Shown here: one piece after another, positions 57,190-64,000 of the stretch | Layout: the number at the start of each line of letters is the position of its first letter | How positions within the stretch are numbered: position 1 is the stretch's first letter | NCBI RefSeq assembly: GCF_001854245.1 | Contig: NZ_CP015381.1 | Span: forward strand, 1,422,001-1,486,000 | Direction: 5' to 3' | Origin: Desulfococcus multivorans | GTDB lineage: Bacteria; Desulfobacterota; Desulfobacteria; Desulfobacterales; Desulfococcaceae | Length of the DNA: 64,000 nucleotides | Program-made: the position numbers and the translations under genes | Notes under the pieces: model-generated | Seen by the model: only the letters and a program-made list of their open reading frames with translations | Database searches by the model: none | What the model was told of the DNA's origin: nothing

Positions 57190-57530
57190 GCGGCCGTCTT
57201 CAGTGAGACCGCGCCGGGCGGTCTACGGAACGACACGATTCAAACGGAGACCACAGCGGTTGGTTTCGATAAAATGGCTCATGCTCAAGTTAGGTTTTAA
57301 GTGTCGTCAGATGGCTTAAAACCTAAATAATTTTATGAGATAACGTGGTGAGATAGCCCTCATGGCGTGGTGATGGTTTGACGGCGCTGTGATTCGTTTT
57401 TTGAGGAGCAGCGTATTCCGGGCGACGACCGGGGCTGAAAAGGCCGTCTGTCGAAAATGGGCGGTGCCCATGGAATCTTTGTTCGTTTCATTGCCGGCTA
57501 TGCCAACTTTACATAACGCAGGAGAAAATT
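57190..57530. other. 341-base gap between psd and greA
   Basis: No gene is visible on either strand; the longest plus-strand frames with an ATG are under 20 codons. The region holds a 12-bp inverted repeat at 57290-57326. CAGGAG lies just before the TTG of greA. Confidence 0.65.
57290..57326. repeat. 12-bp perfect inverted repeat, possible terminator
   Basis: TTAGGTTTTAAG and CTTAAAACCTAA are separated by 13 bases and followed by ATAATTTT. The stem is AT-rich, so as a terminator it would be weak; alternatively it is a two-half-site operator. It lies 100 bases after psd and 200 before greA. Confidence 0.5.
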
Positions 57531-57998
57531 TTGGAACGTGTACCCATTACCAGAGAAGGATATGAATCCCTTAAACGAGAACTCGAAACGCTGAAGTCCG
57601 TCGAGCGACCGAAGAATATCAAGGCAATCGAAGAGGCCAGAGCTCACGGCGATCTTTCCGAAAACGCGGAATTCGATGCTGCGAAGGATCGTCAGGCGTT
57701 TATCGAGGGAAGGATCAGCGAACTGGGATTCAAGCTGGGGAATGCCGAGATCATTGACACTGAAAGTGTGTCCAGGGACCGTGCGGTCTTTGGATGCAAG
57801 GTGCTTCTTGAAAATATCGATACCGGAGAAGAGGTCCGGTATCAGTTGGTGGGACCTGATGAGTCGGATATCGAAAAAGGAAAGATTTCCGTTGGATCCC
57901 CCCTTGGAAAAGCGATCATCGGCAAATCGCCGGGAGAAGAAGTCGTTCTGAACGCTCCGGGCGGAAAACGGTGTTACGAGATCGTTGACATTTTGTAA
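57531..57998 (+). CDS. greA: Transcription elongation factor GreA
   Basis: The 155-residue protein has the coiled-coil N-terminus MERVPITREGYESLKRELE, with the acidic tip ARAHGDLSENAEFDAAKDRQ, and a C-terminal FKBP-like domain (ISVGSPLGKAIIGKSPGEEV). It rescues backtracked RNA polymerase. The start is TTG, with CAGGAG six bases upstream. Confidence 0.97.
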   Translation: MERVPITREGYESLKRELETLKSVERPKNIKAIEEARAHGDLSENAEFDAAKDRQAFIEGRISELGFKLGNAEIIDTESVSRDRAVFGCKVLLENIDTGEEVRYQLVGPDESDIEKGKISVGSPLGKAIIGKSPGEEVVLNAPGGKRCYEIVDIL

Positions 57999-58060
57999 TC
58001 CAAAAGCGATAACCCGGGTCCGGCCGATTGAAGAAGCGGGCGGAGAAGAGGGAGAGGATA

Positions 58061-58264
58061 GTGGCGAGAATTACCATTGAGGATTGCCTGAACCGAGTTC
58101 CAAACCGGTTTAAACTGGTTCATATGGTGGCGAAGCGTGTTCGGCAGATCAGGGAGGGATCGGAATACCTGGTCAGCTCCCCGAAAAACGAAGATATTGT
58201 CGTGGCGCTGCGGGAAATCGCCGCAGCCAAAGTCTTTATCAAGAAAGAGCCCGACAAGGAATAG
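58061..58264 (+). CDS. rpoZ: DNA-directed RNA polymerase omega subunit
   Basis: The 67-residue protein reads MARITIEDCLNRVPNRFKLV, then AKRVRQIREG, typical of omega. The start is GTG at 58061 with GGGAGAGG close upstream; an in-frame ATG at 58028 would add 11 charged residues. It helps assemble the polymerase and, in proteobacteria, contributes to a ppGpp site. Confidence 0.94.
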   Translation: MARITIEDCLNRVPNRFKLVHMVAKRVRQIREGSEYLVSSPKNEDIVVALREIAAAKVFIKKEPDKE

Positions 58265-58990
58265 ATGTTGCGGCACGTACACAAGACGCTCAGACGATCG
58301 GTGGGAAAGGCCCTGCACCGTTACGACATGATCGCGGATGGCGACCGGGTTCTGGTGGGCCTTTCGGGGGGCGCGGACAGTCTTACCCTGATGTGGTGTT
58401 TAAAGGAGCGTCTGGCCCGTGTTCCCATCCACTATGATCTGTTTGCCGTTTATATCGATCCTGGTTTTGAAGACGGCTTCAGCGACGATCTGATCCGTTA
58501 TTCTGACGGCATGGGATATGCGCTGCGTGTGGAACATACCGATTTCGGCCCGCTGAGCCACAGCGACGTCAACCTGGAGAACCCTTGTTTTTTGTGCTCG
58601 CGGCTGCGTCGGAAGCGGCTTTTCGAGGTCGCCCGCGAACTCGGGTGCCGGAAGCTGGCGCTGGGGCACAACAAGGACGACATTATTGAAACCCTGTTTT
58701 TGAACATGTGCTACGCCGGTGAAATCAGCACCATGCTGCCGGTGCAGCCATTCTTTCAAGGCGCTTTTACGGTGATCAGACCTCTGGCGTTTTCGGACGA
58801 GGAGGTCATCCGGCGATTTGCAAAGGAAATGGCTTTCCCGGAATTCGTCAACTCGTGTCCCAGCGCCGCCACATCCCGGCGGGCTGAGATCAAGGCGATG
58901 CTGAAGACGCTCTATCGGTCCAATCGAAAAATCAAGGGAAATATTTTCAGGTCGATGAGTCATGTAAAACCGGATTATTTGTTACAATAG
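58265..58990 (+). CDS. ttcA: tRNA 2-thiocytidine biosynthesis protein TtcA
   Basis: The 241-residue PP-loop enzyme has VLVGLSGGADSLTLMW, NPCFLCSRLRRKRLF (C-x2-C) and LGHNKDDIIETLFLN; a third Cys is in NSCPSA. It thiolates C32 of some tRNAs with an iron-sulfur cluster. The ATG directly follows the rpoZ stop. Confidence 0.93.
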   Translation: MLRHVHKTLRRSVGKALHRYDMIADGDRVLVGLSGGADSLTLMWCLKERLARVPIHYDLFAVYIDPGFEDGFSDDLIRYSDGMGYALRVEHTDFGPLSHSDVNLENPCFLCSRLRRKRLFEVARELGCRKLALGHNKDDIIETLFLNMCYAGEISTMLPVQPFFQGAFTVIRPLAFSDEEVIRRFAKEMAFPEFVNSCPSAATSRRAEIKAMLKTLYRSNRKIKGNIFRSMSHVKPDYLLQ

Positions 58991-59045
58991 GCGCCGTGGA
59001 TTGCCATATTCCGCAGCGCCGCAAACGATTCTCGAACCATGGTAG

Positions 59046-59852
59046 ATGATGATAGACATACAAAGCCAGCGGGACGACCGCAATATCCCCATCGACAAGG
59101 TCGGCATCAAGAATCTCAGGTATCCCATCACCGTGAGAGACCGCCGAAACGGACGCCAGCACACGGTGGCCAGTATCAATATGTATGTGGATCTGCCCGG
59201 GAAGTATAAGGGCACCCACATGAGCCGCTTTGTGGAACTGCTCCACATCATCCGTCCGGAGATATCCCTTGACAAGTTTGCGCATATTCTCGAGCAGATG
59301 AAAGCCCATCTCGATGCGGCATCCGCCCACATTGAAATATCGTTTCCCTACTTTATCGAAAAGAAAGCGCCCGTCAGCGATTCCCCGGGCCTTCTGGATT
59401 ATTCCTGCAAGCTCATCGGCGTGAGCGATTCGTCCGACGGTATCGACATCGTTTCGGAGGTGACGGTTCCCATCTCCTCCGTGTGTCCCTGTTCCAAGGA
59501 AATCAGCGATGTCGGCGCCCACAACCAGCGCGGCGAAGTGCGCCTCAGGACCCGATTCAAACGGTTTATCTGGATCGAGGATGTGATCGAGTTGGTGGAG
59601 GGATGTGCTTCCTGCGAGGTCTATTCGGTTTTGAAGCGTGTGGATGAAAAATGCGTGACGGAGAGGGGCTACAACAATCCCAAATTCGTCGAGGACGTGG
59701 TCCGTGACATCGCAGCCAAGCTACTCGAGGATCAGAACATCACCTGGTTTTCCGTCAGTGCCGAAAATTTCGAGTCCATCCACAACCACAGCGCATACGC
59801 CTCCATTACCCGCGGCGAAAACCCCAACGCAGGGGCGGAGAGTATCATCTAG
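59046..59852 (+). CDS. folE2: GTP cyclohydrolase FolE2 (type IB)
   Basis: The 268-residue enzyme belongs to the COG1469 family: DIQSQRDDRNIPIDKVGIKN, THMSRFVELL, VPISSVCPCSKEISD with the catalytic Cys, GAHNQRGEV, and SIHNHSAYA. It forms dihydroneopterin triphosphate from GTP with metals other than zinc. There is no folE in view. Its last eight bases overlap the end of dacB. Confidence 0.97.
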   Translation: MMIDIQSQRDDRNIPIDKVGIKNLRYPITVRDRRNGRQHTVASINMYVDLPGKYKGTHMSRFVELLHIIRPEISLDKFAHILEQMKAHLDAASAHIEISFPYFIEKKAPVSDSPGLLDYSCKLIGVSDSSDGIDIVSEVTVPISSVCPCSKEISDVGAHNQRGEVRLRTRFKRFIWIEDVIELVEGCASCEVYSVLKRVDEKCVTERGYNNPKFVEDVVRDIAAKLLEDQNITWFSVSAENFESIHNHSAYASITRGENPNAGAESII

Positions 59853-61092
59853 TCGCTTTTTGTTCGAGAAGGCCGGCCAACCGTGACATGACCGGGTCGA
59901 CGGATTTATCGGGGGTATTCAGTATCAGCACGAAAGGGGACAGACTGCCGTCCTTTCCCCTGACATAACCGACTCGCGTTTTGACCCCTGTGAGGCTTCC
60001 CGTCTTGTAATAGATGCCGCCGTCCTCCCGCATGAAGTCATGGAGCGGGGCGAAGGCTTCCAAGATCTTCATCATGCAAGCGGCCGTGATGCGATTTTCC
60101 CGCGATATCCCGGATCCTTCGACCATCCGTATGTCACGCCGCTTCAGCACAGTCCGGATATAGTCATCAGCGGCCAAAATGCCTTTTTCGAGGGTCCCCG
60201 GCGGGCCATGGACGGCGATTCCCGCTGAAATCAGCAGTTGATTCGCTATGTAGTTGTTGGAGTACATCAACAGTTGCCGAATGATCTCATCGAGACTGTA
60301 TGTTGCGTCGTATCGGTACACCATCCGGTCTTGACCCGGTCGGATCACGCCCGACTTCACCTTCCCCCTGGAGCGAACGCCGGCGTCGCGTAGAAAATGA
60401 CGGAACAGATGGCCAGCGTAAAGCATTGCTTCATCCTTTTCCGCCGACAGGACGATCCGCTCCGCCGTTCGACCGGATTGCCGAATGCGGTCAAGGATAA
60501 ACGGAAGCAAAGGCGTCTGCGGTTCGGCACTGACATAGCGGTGCTCCGAGAGCCTGATGAAGTTGACGGTGTTGAAATTGACGGCGAGTGCGCCGTTGGG
60601 TGCGTCGTATGGATTGAGGGTGTCGGTGATCCCGGGCACGGCTACTGCCCCGAACCATGATCCGTCAACGATCAGGTCGTTGAAAACATGGATGCGTTCC
60701 GCCATTGTTGCCGATATATTTCGTATGACCTCCGAAATCAGGAGGGGGTCGCCGTATCCCTTGATTTTTAAATTATTTCGATCGTCCAGATAGAATTCGG
60801 TTTTGAAGCGGAACGCCGTGCCGAGATAGTGTCGGGCAATGAGGGCTGTCAGAATCTTCAGGGTGGAGGCCGGCACGAGCATCCTGTCGGCACGGATGCT
60901 CACCACCGTTTTGCCGGCAGGATCAGCCGCCAGAAGCGCGTCCTGGTCTCCCAGGAGGCGGGCGATGGACTGTCGTTCCATATTCAGGCGCTTCGATCCT
61001 TCGCCCCCGACGGCGGAGAAAGCGTCCGTCGCCCCGGGACGAACCCCATGACAGGCCGCCAGGAGCAGCAGAGAAAAAAACCACCGGTTCAA
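59845..61092 (-). CDS. dacB: D-alanyl-D-alanine carboxypeptidase/endopeptidase, PBP4 family
   Basis: The 415-residue peptidase S13 protein has a signal peptide with a possible lipobox (SLLLLAAC), catalytic S76TLK79, SNN at 278-280 and KTGS at 363-366. It trims or cleaves peptidoglycan peptides in the periplasm. It is shorter than E. coli PBP4. The start overlaps the stop of the preceding gene by four bases. Confidence 0.93.
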   Translation of the reverse strand: MNRWFFSLLLLAACHGVRPGATDAFSAVGGEGSKRLNMERQSIARLLGDQDALLAADPAGKTVVSIRADRMLVPASTLKILTALIARHYLGTAFRFKTEFYLDDRNNLKIKGYGDPLLISEVIRNISATMAERIHVFNDLIVDGSWFGAVAVPGITDTLNPYDAPNGALAVNFNTVNFIRLSEHRYVSAEPQTPLLPFILDRIRQSGRTAERIVLSAEKDEAMLYAGHLFRHFLRDAGVRSRGKVKSGVIRPGQDRMVYRYDATYSLDEIIRQLLMYSNNYIANQLLISAGIAVHGPPGTLEKGILAADDYIRTVLKRRDIRMVEGSGISRENRITAACMMKILEAFAPLHDFMREDGGIYYKTGSLTGVKTRVGYVRGKDGSLSPFVLILNTPDKSVDPVMSRLAGLLEQKATR

Positions 61093-61355
61093 TCGGCCGA
61101 TCCTTCGCTGACAAGGGCACGGGCAACGGCCATATCATAGACGGACCTGGGATCGAACCCCCCGGATTTCCGGTCGTAAAGGGCAGCGGCGGCCTGGATC
61201 GCGGCAAACGGAACCCACCCGTGCTGTTCCCACAAGGTCGTGTCGTCGGCGCTCCACAGCCTGAAGCAGATGTCCGGCCCCGTTTTCCGGACATACATGT
61301 GAATACGGGGATTCTGGGGGTAGGGAAGATAATAGAGCCCCTTGTCATCTTTCAT
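61089..61355 (-). CDS. Small conserved-looking protein of unknown function
   Basis: The 88-residue protein has no signal peptide or membrane helix. It is rich in aromatic residues (GLYYLPYPQNPRIHMYVRKT, FRLWSADDTTLWEQHGW). I do not recognise the family. Overlaps of 11 bases with the upstream cysteine-cluster gene and four with dacB show that it is a real, coupled member of this operon. Confidence 0.75.
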   Translation of the reverse strand: MKDDKGLYYLPYPQNPRIHMYVRKTGPDICFRLWSADDTTLWEQHGWVPFAAIQAAAALYDRKSGGFDPRSVYDMAVARALVSEGSAD

Positions 61356-61977
61356 GATTGAGGTTTCCTTTCTCCCGGGCTTTCTTCTTGACCATCAGCA
61401 GCCCGGGACTCTTGTGGAGATACATGAGCGGCGAGTCACATCCCAGGTCCATGAAAGCCTGCTCCAGCGTGTCGAAGAGTACCGGCCTATCCGGCCACGT
61501 AAAGGATTTCTTTTCTTCGAGCAGGCGGTGCCAGGCATTTTCGCAGGCGGGCTTGCGGAGAAAAACTTCCCGCATGGCCGCATCGCAGAGAAACATCTCG
61601 CAAACAATCGGTTTTAAACGCCACAAACAACCGGACTCGGAGAGATAAACGCATTTGAATCCGTTTGAGGGGGCTTCGAGTACGCGAAAAAGGCTTGAAA
61701 GTTCTCGTTCTTCCGAGATCAGGGCGTTGATCGCGATGTCGGCAAAAAAGGTGATGATGCCGTCCTTCGAACAACAGGCGCTCAATCGGTTCCGATAACA
61801 TTTCATGTTGCAAAGGTGCCCGAAATATTGCGACAGAAACCGCCCTGTCCTTCGGCGGAAGTCGAGATAGTCCGCCAAGGTGGCGCGAAGGTTCTCCCGT
61901 TGATCGTCGGACATGGCGTTCAGGTACGTTAACACGGCATTCAGACCGTTCAACTGTTCCTCTTGATAATCGTTCAT
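61345..61977 (-). CDS. YkgJ-like cysteine-cluster protein
   Basis: The 210-residue protein has eight Cys spread as in zinc/iron-chelating YkgJ-type proteins: LCNMKCYRNRLSACCSKDGI, FKCVYLSESGCLWRLKPIVC, EMFLCDA. A metal cluster is probable; the function of the family is unknown. It heads the operon with the 88-residue gene and dacB. Confidence 0.8.
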   Translation of the reverse strand: MNDYQEEQLNGLNAVLTYLNAMSDDQRENLRATLADYLDFRRRTGRFLSQYFGHLCNMKCYRNRLSACCSKDGIITFFADIAINALISEERELSSLFRVLEAPSNGFKCVYLSESGCLWRLKPIVCEMFLCDAAMREVFLRKPACENAWHRLLEEKKSFTWPDRPVLFDTLEQAFMDLGCDSPLMYLHKSPGLLMVKKKAREKGNLNHER

Positions 61978-61985
61978 AGTCAGTC

Positions 61986-62014
61986 AAAATATGGAAAAAA
62001 CGATTGTAAGTCAA
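61986..62014 (-). promoter_or_regulatory. Candidate minus-strand promoter of the YkgJ-dacB operon
   Basis: TTGACT, 17 bases, TATTTT on the minus strand. Transcription would start only a few bases before the ATG at 61977, giving a nearly leaderless message, which fits the lack of a ribosome site there. The -35 shares a base with the -35 of the opposite promoter. Confidence 0.4.
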
Positions 62015-62032
62015 GTCTGCTCCTCATATAGT
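62004..62032 (+). promoter_or_regulatory. Candidate promoter of the SagB-like gene
   Basis: TTGTAA, 17 bases, TATAGT, with a leader of about 130 bases. It overlaps the minus-strand promoter at 61986-62014. Confidence 0.5.
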
Positions 62033-62172
62033 TGAAATATTGTTGGGAGGTTACATCCAAAAACCAGAACGAAAGCGGCATCTCGCCGTGCCGGGTCGGT
62101 GTCGGACATCCGCCGATGAACGAAAAACAGCAGAGACATGCCCTTGGGACTATCAGCGTGAAGGAGACGAAC

Positions 62173-63786
62173 ATGGAGAACACGGCTCGAACAGTCTTTG
62201 GATACCACGAAGCGACCAAACACCATTTCCATCGGTACGCACGATCTTTGGGTTTCATGGACTGGGGAAATCAGCCGGACCCGTTCCGAAACTATGTGGG
62301 CGCGGAGCGTTTTCCCCTGCCGTTGATCCGAGAGGATCCTGCGGCCGGTCACATATCCCTTTACCGCCGGATCCTTCCACCGGCTCCGTCGAACGCTTCG
62401 ACCTTGGGGGCCTTTCTTGAGCTTTCCATGGGCCTTTCCGCCTGGAAAACAACCGGCGGCAGCAGATGGTCCCTTCGGATGAACCCCTCTTCCGGCAACC
62501 TGCATCCCACCGAGGTCCACCTCGTGTGGTCCGGAACAGAGGATCCAGCCGCCGGCGTCTACCACTACGATCCCTTCAACCACATGCTGGAGCAGCGGAT
62601 GGCGCTTGCCGACGGCCTTGTACAAGCCATTCGGGACAGCTTTCATCCCGACGCCTTCCTGGTGGGCATCAGCAGTATTTTCTGGCGGGAATCCTGGAAA
62701 TACGGTGAGCGTGCCTTTCGGTACTGCCTTCTGGACGCGGGGCACGCCCTTGCGACCCTGAGCTTTTCCGCAGGTCTTCTCGGTTGGCGGGTGACGGCCC
62801 TCGGCGGGTTATCGGATTCGGACATCGAGACGATCCTGGGGTTTGACCGGACAGTGTGGCCGAAATCGGGAAAGGAACATCCGGAATTGCTGTGCGTGGT
62901 ATATCCGGCCGACGTTGTGGTCCCCCTGGATCTCTCCCCGGAGGTTGTCGCGGCCTTTTCAGAGATCCCCGTGGTCGGTTCCCCCAATCCACTCAGCGGG
63001 CGATCCGTCAATTGGGAGATCATCGATGCGGTTGCGGCCGCCGCCCGAAAACCCAAAACGACGGAAGCAACCTTCCGCCTTCCCGACCGGTCGTTTATAA
63101 CGGCGCCGCCGTCAGCCTTTTCCGCGGCCGCCGTCATCCGGAAGCGGCGGAGCGCTACGGCATACGATGCCGGCGGGGAGATCGACCGGGAAGTCTTCTT
63201 GGGTATCCTTGACAAGACCCTGCCCCGCCATGCCGGGGCACCGTTTGATCTGGAGGCCTCGGCACCGGCGGTGGATCTTCTGCTGTTCGTCCATGGGGTG
63301 CGCGGACTGTCTCCGGGCCTCTATTGTTTCATACGAACCGAAGACGGCCTCGATGGTTTGAGACGTGCGATGAGGCCTGGTCTGCGCTGGTCGGCCGTGG
63401 ACAACGGGTTTCCCCTGTTTCTGCTGCGAACGGGGGATTACAGGGACACGGCCCGGAGGGTCAGCTGTCATCAGGATATCGCCGGAGACGGCGTCTGTTC
63501 CCTGGGGATGATCGCGGCTTTCCGGTCAACGGTTCTTGGGGCACCCTACCAATACCGTCGCCTTTTTCGGGAGAGCGGAATGATCGGTCAGGTCCTCTAT
63601 CTGGAAGCCGAGGCCGCCGGCATCCGCGGAACAGGAATCGGGTGCTATTTTGACGATGCCGTTCACGAACTTGCCGGATTTTCGGACGACCGCTACGTGA
63701 GCCTTTATCATTTCACGATGGGTGCACCCGTGGGGGATGGACGCCTTGAATCGATGCCGCCTTACCGTCATTTGTCGGACGTTTGA
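62173..63786 (+). CDS. SagB/ThcOx-type nitroreductase with tandem domains
   Basis: The 537-residue protein carries two nitroreductase-like halves. The first includes SLRMNPSSGNLHPTEVHLVW and HALATLSFSAGLLGW; the second begins IRKRRSATAYDAGGEI and has QDIAGDGVCSLGMIAAFRS and GTGIGCYF. SagB/ThcOx enzymes are FMN-dependent and oxidise azolines in peptide natural products, but many stand-alone doubles have unknown substrates. No YcaO, cyclodehydratase or precursor peptide is nearby. AAGGAG precedes the ATG at 62173; the frame is open further upstream. Confidence 0.87.
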   Translation: MENTARTVFGYHEATKHHFHRYARSLGFMDWGNQPDPFRNYVGAERFPLPLIREDPAAGHISLYRRILPPAPSNASTLGAFLELSMGLSAWKTTGGSRWSLRMNPSSGNLHPTEVHLVWSGTEDPAAGVYHYDPFNHMLEQRMALADGLVQAIRDSFHPDAFLVGISSIFWRESWKYGERAFRYCLLDAGHALATLSFSAGLLGWRVTALGGLSDSDIETILGFDRTVWPKSGKEHPELLCVVYPADVVVPLDLSPEVVAAFSEIPVVGSPNPLSGRSVNWEIIDAVAAAARKPKTTEATFRLPDRSFITAPPSAFSAAAVIRKRRSATAYDAGGEIDREVFLGILDKTLPRHAGAPFDLEASAPAVDLLLFVHGVRGLSPGLYCFIRTEDGLDGLRRAMRPGLRWSAVDNGFPLFLLRTGDYRDTARRVSCHQDIAGDGVCSLGMIAAFRSTVLGAPYQYRRLFRESGMIGQVLYLEAEAAGIRGTGIGCYFDDAVHELAGFSDDRYVSLYHFTMGAPVGDGRLESMPPYRHLSDV

Positions 63787-63823
63787 ATTGCCTGATCCGG
63801 CAGTCTCGTGCCCCATGTGAGGA

Positions 63824-64000
63824 TCAGTTCCGGGAAGGTGACCGGTCACCTCTCTCGCGGGGTCGGTCGATGGACCTTACAGCGTGGTTCGGTTCGTCGC
63901 AGAGATCCTGAAACACCTTTTTTTTCAGCGCGATAAATTCGTTGTCGTCGATCATTCCGTCCCGCTTCAAGCGAGCAAGGGAATGGATCTGATCAATCGG
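63824..64000 (-). CDS. SHOCT-domain protein, C-terminal part (5' end outside window)
   Basis: The last 58 codons of a minus-strand gene read PIDQIHSLARLKRDGMIDDN, then EFIALKKKVF, a SHOCT motif (short C-terminal helical hairpin). A basic tail with DRPRERGDRSPSRN follows. The frame is open to the right edge. A 16-bp palindrome, AGGTGACC/GGTCACCT, lies inside the tail at 63836-63851. SHOCT domains are oligomerisation or protein-contact modules at the ends of varied proteins. Confidence 0.8.
   Translation of the reverse strand, partial: PIDQIHSLARLKRDGMIDDNEFIALKKKVFQDLCDEPNHAVRSIDRPRERGDRSPSRN

Noticed and set aside
63836-63851. 16-bp palindrome AGGTGACC/GGTCACCT as an operator
   Set aside because: It lies inside the coding end of the SHOCT gene, far from any promoter candidate, so a chance palindrome is the simpler reading.

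Overview
The window is 64 kb of a GC-rich Gram-negative chromosome. Gene content and order best fit a deltaproteobacterium (Desulfobacterota, probably Desulfobacterales). Supporting signs are an outer-membrane lifestyle (lipoprotein, PBP1B, PilY1, GT9 heptosyltransferase-like enzyme), split PurL/PurQ, a tRNA/ribosome operon in which a second SPOUT methyltransferase sits between trmD and rplS, and the GAK-type CofD-like protein. This is inferred from gene families only; there is no rRNA in the window. Coding density is high. I see no tRNA, rRNA, CRISPR array, intact insertion sequence, prophage or integron. The only trace of a mobile element is a weak IS3-like relic after phoU.

Layout. 1-3.2 kb: end of purL, then purQ. 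3.2-9.7 kb: a minor-pilin operon (FimT/GspH-, PilV-, PilW-, PilX-like proteins and a large PilY1-like adhesin) with a sigma70-like promoter overlapped by a 16-bp palindrome; its prepilin peptidase is at 52 kb. 9.9-17.9 kb, mostly minus strand: LysM protein, groES-groEL, FmdB zinc ribbon, an HExxH protein, hflK-hflC and a PP-loop/NFACT-R protein. A 32-codon ribosomal-type gene with a TTG start lies on the plus strand. 18-20.5 kb: nth, an Smr-domain protein with a duplicated motif, and an alpha/beta hydrolase with a Cys in the nucleophile position. 20.5-26.5 kb: a phosphate regulon (pstSCAB-phoU) preceded by a Pho-box-like repeat and followed by a CofD-like protein. 26.5-34.5 kb: mgtE, a two-receiver hybrid histidine kinase, a Ser/Thr kinase fused to a DUF1566-like domain, a large protein ending in a class III cyclase-like domain, and a YfcE phosphodiesterase.

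34.6-39.1 kb: a plus-strand operon of an HTH-EIIA(Ntr) fusion, a CLC channel with CBS domains, a universal-stress-like protein and a GT9 glycosyltransferase. 39.1-45.9 kb: a long minus-strand gene string rlmN, CoA-disulfide-reductase-like flavoprotein, yjbQ, PBP1B, TPR lipoprotein, rhomboid protease. 46-51.2 kb: ffh-rpsP-khpA-rimM-trmD-SPOUT-rplS-rnhB-yraN. 51.3-52.8 kb: metallophosphoesterase and prepilin peptidase. 53-59.9 kb: lon-tsaB, psd, then greA-rpoZ-ttcA-folE2. 59.8-62 kb, minus strand: cysteine-cluster protein, small unknown protein, dacB. 62.2-63.8 kb: a double-domain SagB/ThcOx-type nitroreductase. The window ends inside a SHOCT-domain gene.

Nothing here is clearly a complete new defence or biosynthetic system. 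The least explained material is the kinase-DUF1566 / cyclase-like gene pair at 30.2-34.0 kb, an orphan intrinsic terminator just upstream of it that suggests a small RNA, the duplicated motif in the Smr protein, the HExxH protein at 14 kb, and the HTH-EIIA fusion heading a CLC operon.
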